Positions 7,147-11,043 of a DNA stretch of 11,043 nucleotides are shown one piece after another. Under the pieces are notes generated by a model. That model was given only the letters and a program-made list of their open reading frames with translations, did not search any database and was not told the DNA's origin. Every line of letters begins with the position of its first letter. Position 1 is the stretch's first letter. The translations under genes and the position numbers were made by a program. This stretch comes from an uncultured Bacteroidota bacterium (GTDB taxonomy: Bacteria > Bacteroidota > Bacteroidia > Bacteroidales > SZUA-534). The DNA is taken from the NCBI GenBank assembly GCA_937885735.1, contig CALABN010000222.1:1-11043 (forward strand), read 5' to 3'.

Positions 7147-8232
7147 ATGGATAAAAAAGTTGCGCTTATTACTGGAATTACAGGTCAGGATGGTTCGTTC
7201 CTGGCAGAGTTTCTTCTTGAAAAGGGATATGAGGTACATGGCATCATGCGCCGTTCATCGTCATTCAACACAGGTCGTATAGAGCACTTGTATCTTGATG
7301 AGTGGGTACGTGACATGAAGCAAAAGCGCTTGATAAACCTTCACTATGGCGATATGACCGATTCAAGTTCCTTGATAAGGATTATCCAGTTGGTTCAACC
7401 TGACGAAATATACAATTTGGCCGCACAAAGTCACGTAAAGGTGTCGTTTGACGTGCCTGAATATACAGCAGAGGCCGATGCAATCGGAACGCTTCGATTG
7501 TTGGAGGCTGTCCGCATCCTGAGTTTGGAAAAGAAATGCAAGTTGTATCAGGCTTCAACATCAGAGTTGTTCGGCTTGGTGCAGGAAGTGCCGCAAAAGG
7601 AAACGACGCCATTCTATCCACGCAGCCCTTACGGCGTCGCAAAGCAATATGGTTTCTGGATTACGAAGAATTACCGTGAGTCGTACGGAATGTTCGCCTG
7701 CAACGGCATATTGTTCAATCACGAGAGCGAACGACGTGGCGAGACTTTCGTAACACGCAAGATTACGTTGGCCGCAGCCCGCATCGTTCAAGGCTATCAG
7801 GACAAATTGTATCTGGGAAACCTTAATTCGTTGCGCGACTGGGGTTACGCAAAGGATTATGTTGAGTGCATGTGGCTTATCCTTCAGCAAGAAAATCCTG
7901 ACGATTTTGTCATTGCAACAGGCGAATATCACACTGTCCGCGATTTCTGCACATTGGCATTCAAGAACTTGGGCGTAGAACTCAAGTGGGAAGGCGAAGG
8001 TGTCGATGAGAAAGGCATCGACAAGGCTACTGGCAAAGTATTGGGTGAGGGTGATCCAAAGTATTTCCGCCCTGCCGAAGTTGACCAGTTGCTTGGCGAC
8101 CCAACAAAGGCAAAAACTCAATTGGGTTGGAATCCTCGCAAGACATCATTCGAAGACTTGGTCAAGATTATGGTTGAGCACGATATGAAATTTGTGAAGA
8201 AACTGTATCTAAAATCACAAATGGAAGACTAG
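7147..8232 (+). CDS. gmd: GDP-mannose 4,6-dehydratase
   Basis: Gmd converts GDP-D-mannose to GDP-4-keto-6-deoxy-D-mannose, the first step towards GDP-L-fucose, in the cytoplasm. This extended short-chain dehydrogenase has 361 residues, a normal length. It shows the NADP-binding Rossmann motif [12 protein letters not shown] (10-21), [15 protein letters not shown] (35-49), [10 protein letters not shown] (67-76) and [12 protein letters not shown] (90-101). The catalytic region has STSELFG (137-143; Thr138 and Glu140) and [12 protein letters not shown] with Tyr162 and Lys166. [17 protein letters not shown] (190-206) and the [11 protein letters not shown] segment bind the GDP-sugar. It is followed after 14 bp by fcl, which takes its product, so the two are almost certainly one transcript. 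Confidence 0.97.
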   Translation: MDKKVALITGITGQDGSFLAEFLLEKGYEVHGIMRRSSSFNTGRIEHLYLDEWVRDMKQKRLINLHYGDMTDSSSLIRIIQLVQPDEIYNLAAQSHVKVSFDVPEYTAEADAIGTLRLLEAVRILSLEKKCKLYQASTSELFGLVQEVPQKETTPFYPRSPYGVAKQYGFWITKNYRESYGMFACNGILFNHESERRGETFVTRKITLAAARIVQGYQDKLYLGNLNSLRDWGYAKDYVECMWLILQQENPDDFVIATGEYHTVRDFCTLAFKNLGVELKWEGEGVDEKGIDKATGKVLGEGDPKYFRPAEVDQLLGDPTKAKTQLGWNPRKTSFEDLVKIMVEHDMKFVKKLYLKSQMED

Positions 8233-8246
8233 TAATTTCTGTAACA

Positions 8247-9188
8247 ATGGAAAAGAATAGTAAGATTTACGTTGCAGGACATCGTGGAATGGTTGGTTCT
8301 GCCATTGTCCGCGAGTTGCAGCGTCAAGGTTACAACAACATCATAACACGCACCCATAAGGAACTTGACCTTTGCCGCCAGGATGCTGTGGAGGCATTTT
8401 TCGCCGCTGAAAAACCCGAATATGTGTTTCTCGCCGCTGCAAAAGTTGGAGGAATCATTGCCAATCAAAACGCTTTGGCCGACTTCATGTACCAAAACAT
8501 GATTTTGGAGATGAACGTGATTCATTCGGCTTGGCAAAACGGTTGCAAGAAACTTGAATTTTTGGGTTCCTCGTGCATCTATCCACGTATGGCCCCACAG
8601 CCAATGCAGGAATCTTGCTTGTTGACTTCTGAACTTGAGAAGACCAACGAAGCTTATGCTTTGGCAAAGATTTCGGGATTGAAATACTGTGAATTTCTCA
8701 ATCGCCAGTATGGCACCGACTATATAAGTGTGATGCCTACAAATCTTTATGGACCAAACGACAATTATCACCCAACTCATAGCCATGTGTTGCCTGCCTT
8801 GATTCGCCGTTTCCATGAGGCGAAGGAGTCGGGGGCGACATCAGTCACTTGCTGGGGCGATGGCAGTCCGTTGCGCGAATTCCTTTATGTTGACGACTTG
8901 GCTAACCTGTGTGTGTTCCTCATGAACAACTACAGTGGCAACGAGACAGTCAACGCAGGAACTGGCAAGGAATTGACAATTAAGGAACTGACTGAACTTG
9001 TGGCAAAGGTCATTGGCTATAAGGGCGAAATTTTGTGGGATTCTTCCAAACCCAACGGCACGCCGCGCAAGTTGCTCGATGTTTCGAAAGCCGAAAAACT
9101 GGGTTGGAAATATAAGACAGAACTTGAAGATGGCATCCGTCTTTCGTATGAGGATTTCTTGAATAATCCTATGCGTGCGGAGAGATAA
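8247..9188 (+). CDS. fcl: GDP-L-fucose synthase (3,5-epimerase/4-reductase)
   Basis: This enzyme (also called WcaG) epimerises the Gmd product at C3 and C5 and reduces C4 with NADPH to give GDP-L-fucose. The protein has 313 residues, normal for the family. The Rossmann motif GHRGMVGSAI is at 11-20 and the family motif AAAKVGGI at 63-70. Catalytic residues line up with the E. coli enzyme: the LGSSCIYP motif (Ser108, Cys110), Tyr137 and Lys141 in EAYALAKISGLKYC, and His180 in HPTHSHVLPA. NLYGPNDNY (166-174) and WGDGSPLREFLYVDDLA (203-219) follow as expected. The gap to ugd is 11 bp. With gmd it makes a complete de novo GDP-fucose route, and no fucose-salvage kinase (Fkp) is in the window. Confidence 0.97.
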   Translation: MEKNSKIYVAGHRGMVGSAIVRELQRQGYNNIITRTHKELDLCRQDAVEAFFAAEKPEYVFLAAAKVGGIIANQNALADFMYQNMILEMNVIHSAWQNGCKKLEFLGSSCIYPRMAPQPMQESCLLTSELEKTNEAYALAKISGLKYCEFLNRQYGTDYISVMPTNLYGPNDNYHPTHSHVLPALIRRFHEAKESGATSVTCWGDGSPLREFLYVDDLANLCVFLMNNYSGNETVNAGTGKELTIKELTELVAKVIGYKGEILWDSSKPNGTPRKLLDVSKAEKLGWKYKTELEDGIRLSYEDFLNNPMRAER

Positions 9189-9199
9189 TAATTATATAT

Positions 9200-10510
9200 A
9201 TGAATATTGCAATAGTTGGTACTGGATATGTCGGTCTTGTTTCGGGAACTTGCTTCGCCGAAATGGGTATCGATGTGACGTGTGTCGATATCAATCAGGA
9301 GAAAATTGACAGGCTGAAAAACGGTCAGATTCCAATTTACGAGCCAGGTCTTGACGAGATGGTGTTGCGCAATGTATCGGCAGGCCGACTGCACTTTACT
9401 ACCGACTTGACAACTTGCCTTGACAACGTTGAGGTTGTCTTTTCCGCAGTTGGAACACCGCCTGACGAGGACGGAAGTGCCGATTTGCAATATGTTTTGG
9501 CGGTTGCGCGGACATTTGGACAGAATATCAAAAAGTACACCTTGCTGGTCACTAAATCGACAGTTCCTGTTGGAACTGCACAAAAGGTCAAGTCTGCAAT
9601 TGAGGAAGAACTTGACAAACGTGGCGTAAATGTGGAATTTGACGTGGCATCAAATCCTGAATTTTTGAAGGAAGGTGCCGCCATACGCGACTTCATGACA
9701 CCTGACCGTGTAGTTGTCGGCACTAACAGCGAGCGTGCACAAAAGACAATGTCAAGGCTTTACAAACCATTCATGCTGAATAGCGAACGAATGATTTTCA
9801 CCGACATTCCTTCGGCCGAAATGATTAAATACGCAGCCAATTCAATGCTTGCCACTCGTATCAGTTTCATGAACGACATTGCAAATCTTTGCGAATTGGT
9901 TGGGGCTGATGTCAATATGGTGCGCAAAGGCATAGGCTCTGACACGCGAATTGGCAAGAAATTCCTTTATCCAGGCTGTGGATATGGCGGAAGTTGTTTC
10001 CCAAAAGATGTCAAGGCTCTGATAAAGACAGCCGAGCACAATGGATATACAATGAAGGTGCTGAAGGCTGTTGAGGAAGTTAACGAGAAGCAAAAGTCGA
10101 TACTGTTCGACAAACTTTCAAAATACTACAAAGGCAACCTTAATGGCAAGACTATTGCAATGTGGGGGTTGGCTTTCAAGCCTGAAACCGACGATATGCG
10201 CGAGGCACCAGCCCTTGTCCTTATCGACAAGTTGGTGAATGCAGGATGCACGGTCAAGGTGTATGACCCTATTGCAATGGACGAATGCCGTCGTCGTATT
10301 GGCGACAAAGTATTGTATTGCAACGATATGTATGATGCCACAGTAGATGCCGATGCACTCATGTTGGTAACTGAATGGAAGGTGTTCCGCCTGCCAAGTT
10401 GGAATGTACTTCAAAAATCGATGCGTGGCAGACTGATTGTTGACGGCCGTAATATATATGACAAGGCCGAATTGACAGAATTGGGATTCGACTATTGGAA
10501 AATAGGATAG
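9200..10510 (+). CDS. ugd: UDP-glucose 6-dehydrogenase
   Basis: Ugd oxidises UDP-glucose twice with NAD to UDP-glucuronate in the cytoplasm. The protein has 436 residues, typical length. Residues 1-30 form the NAD-binding motif (IAIVGTGYVGLVSGTCFAEM, ending at Asp30). Other family motifs are IPIYEPGLDEMV (44-55), AVGTPPDEDGSAD (83-95), TKSTVPVGT with Thr121, SNPEFLKEGAA with Glu154, and EMIKYAANSMLATRISFMN with Lys210 and Asn214. The catalytic loop is GCGYGGSCFPKD with nucleophile Cys266 and Asp270. The C-terminal UDP-binding domain has WGLAFKPETDDMREAPA (322-338) and VDGRNIYD. The downstream epimerase starts one base after the stop codon, which argues that UDP-glucuronate is passed to it. 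Confidence 0.97.
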   Translation: MNIAIVGTGYVGLVSGTCFAEMGIDVTCVDINQEKIDRLKNGQIPIYEPGLDEMVLRNVSAGRLHFTTDLTTCLDNVEVVFSAVGTPPDEDGSADLQYVLAVARTFGQNIKKYTLLVTKSTVPVGTAQKVKSAIEEELDKRGVNVEFDVASNPEFLKEGAAIRDFMTPDRVVVGTNSERAQKTMSRLYKPFMLNSERMIFTDIPSAEMIKYAANSMLATRISFMNDIANLCELVGADVNMVRKGIGSDTRIGKKFLYPGCGYGGSCFPKDVKALIKTAEHNGYTMKVLKAVEEVNEKQKSILFDKLSKYYKGNLNGKTIAMWGLAFKPETDDMREAPALVLIDKLVNAGCTVKVYDPIAMDECRRRIGDKVLYCNDMYDATVDADALMLVTEWKVFRLPSWNVLQKSMRGRLIVDGRNIYDKAELTELGFDYWKIG

Positions 10511-10511
10511 A

Positions 10512-11043
10512 ATGAAGGTCCTAATAACAGGCATTGCTGGATTCATTGGTTTTCATGTAGCAAGACGTCTATTGGAACAAGGCCATGACGTGTTTGGCAT
10601 AGATAATCTATCCGAACCTTTGTGCCTGAAGGTCAGCCGTCTGTCTGAATTGGGGTTCAATGATGCCAGTTATGAGAATGGTCAATTGAAGAGAAGCGCC
10701 AAATATGCCAATCTTCATTTTGAAAAAATTGACATACAGGACAATGCAAATATCTCATCGTTGTTTGAATCTGAAAAGTTCGACAAGGTGATTCATTTGG
10801 CTGCCAAGACAGGTGTAAGATGTTCCATTGACAGCCATTCCGAGTATATTGACAGCAACATAGTAGGTTTTTCGTGCATTTTGGCTAATTGCATAACGCA
10901 CAATGTCAGCCATTTAATATATGCTTCGTCGAGCAGTGTTTATGGTAATAATGCAAAAGTTCCATTTTCCGAGGAAGACAAGGTTGACAATCCTGTAAGC
11001 CTATATGCAGCCACAAAAAAGGCCGATGAGTTAATGGCAAGCT
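10512..11043 (+). CDS. NAD-dependent epimerase, probably UDP-glucuronate 4-epimerase, 3'-truncated by window edge
   Basis: The first 177 codons of an extended short-chain dehydrogenase/epimerase are present; the remaining half lies beyond the window. The ATG is one base after the ugd stop (TAG-A-ATG). Visible motifs are the Rossmann ITGIAGFIGFHVA (5-17), IDNL (30-33), HLAAKTGVRCS (95-105), EYIDSNIVGF (111-120), the YASSSSVYG strand with the catalytic Ser region (137-145), and the SLYAATKKADELMA active-site helix with Tyr165 and Lys169. The GVR-S and YIDSNIVGF wording is that of CapI-type UDP-glucuronate 4-epimerases, giving UDP-galacturonate, which fits its position directly after ugd. After IDNL, the usual NDYYD stretch is replaced by SEPLCL and the loop is about two residues shorter, so another UDP-sugar substrate cannot be excluded. 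The class is sure and the substrate is inferred. Confidence 0.8.
   Translation, partial: MKVLITGIAGFIGFHVARRLLEQGHDVFGIDNLSEPLCLKVSRLSELGFNDASYENGQLKRSAKYANLHFEKIDIQDNANISSLFESEKFDKVIHLAAKTGVRCSIDSHSEYIDSNIVGFSCILANCITHNVSHLIYASSSSVYGNNAKVPFSEEDKVDNPVSLYAATKKADELMAS

Noticed and set aside
7561..8121. 186-codon minus-strand open frame
   Set aside because: It is fully antisense to gmd, whose catalytic motifs are intact; a shadow frame.
8229..8816. 195-codon minus-strand open frame
   Set aside because: Antisense to fcl, with no family features; a shadow frame.
2043..10510. Functional link between the glucuronoyl esterase and the UDP-glucuronate genes
   Set aside because: They are about 6 kb apart on opposite strands with separate terminators; one is a secreted degradative enzyme and the others are cytosolic biosynthetic enzymes. 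The shared uronic acid theme is probably coincidence.

Overview
The window looks like a chromosomal segment of a member of the Bacteroidetes, most likely Bacteroidales. Four things point there. One gene encodes a secreted protein with a type IX secretion (T9SS) C-terminal sorting domain. The S-adenosylmethionine synthetase has Bacteroidales-like wording. Start codons follow A-rich leaders rather than Shine-Dalgarno sequences. A few TAnnTTTG-like boxes of the Bacteroidetes -7 promoter type occur upstream of genes. I cannot name the genus. I found no tRNA, rRNA, CRISPR array, transposase or phage gene.

Left part (1-3466). The 3' portion of metK ends at 945 and is followed by a strong intrinsic terminator. 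An AT-rich spacer of about 265 bp with no convincing gene comes next. Then comes a small secreted T9SS cargo protein (1294-1947) whose AT-rich, six-cysteine front half differs in base composition from its sorting domain. It converges on a secreted CE15-type glucuronoyl esterase on the minus strand (2043-3290). A single A/T-flanked hairpin between their stops can terminate both genes. A 176-bp divergent promoter region follows.

Middle part (3467-7101). A membrane protein with DUF21/CNNM, two CBS and CorC_HlyC domains is followed by a 700-residue membrane-anchored PpiD/SurA-type peptidyl-prolyl isomerase, which ends in a clear terminator. The 241-bp spacer between them holds an imperfect inverted repeat.

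Right part (7147-11043). A tight nucleotide-sugar cassette runs off the window: gmd, fcl, ugd and a UDP-glucuronate 4-epimerase-like gene, with gaps of 14, 11 and 1 bp. Gmd and Fcl turn GDP-mannose into GDP-L-fucose. Ugd turns UDP-glucose into UDP-glucuronate, and the last enzyme is expected to turn that into UDP-galacturonate. The cassette therefore supplies L-fucose and uronic acids for a surface glycan such as a capsule, O-antigen or glycoprotein glycan.

I see no clear undescribed multi-gene system. The observations most worth checking are the missing GAGDQG signature in the MetK fragment, the mosaic T9SS cargo gene, and the Arg-to-Tyr change beside the CE15 nucleophile.
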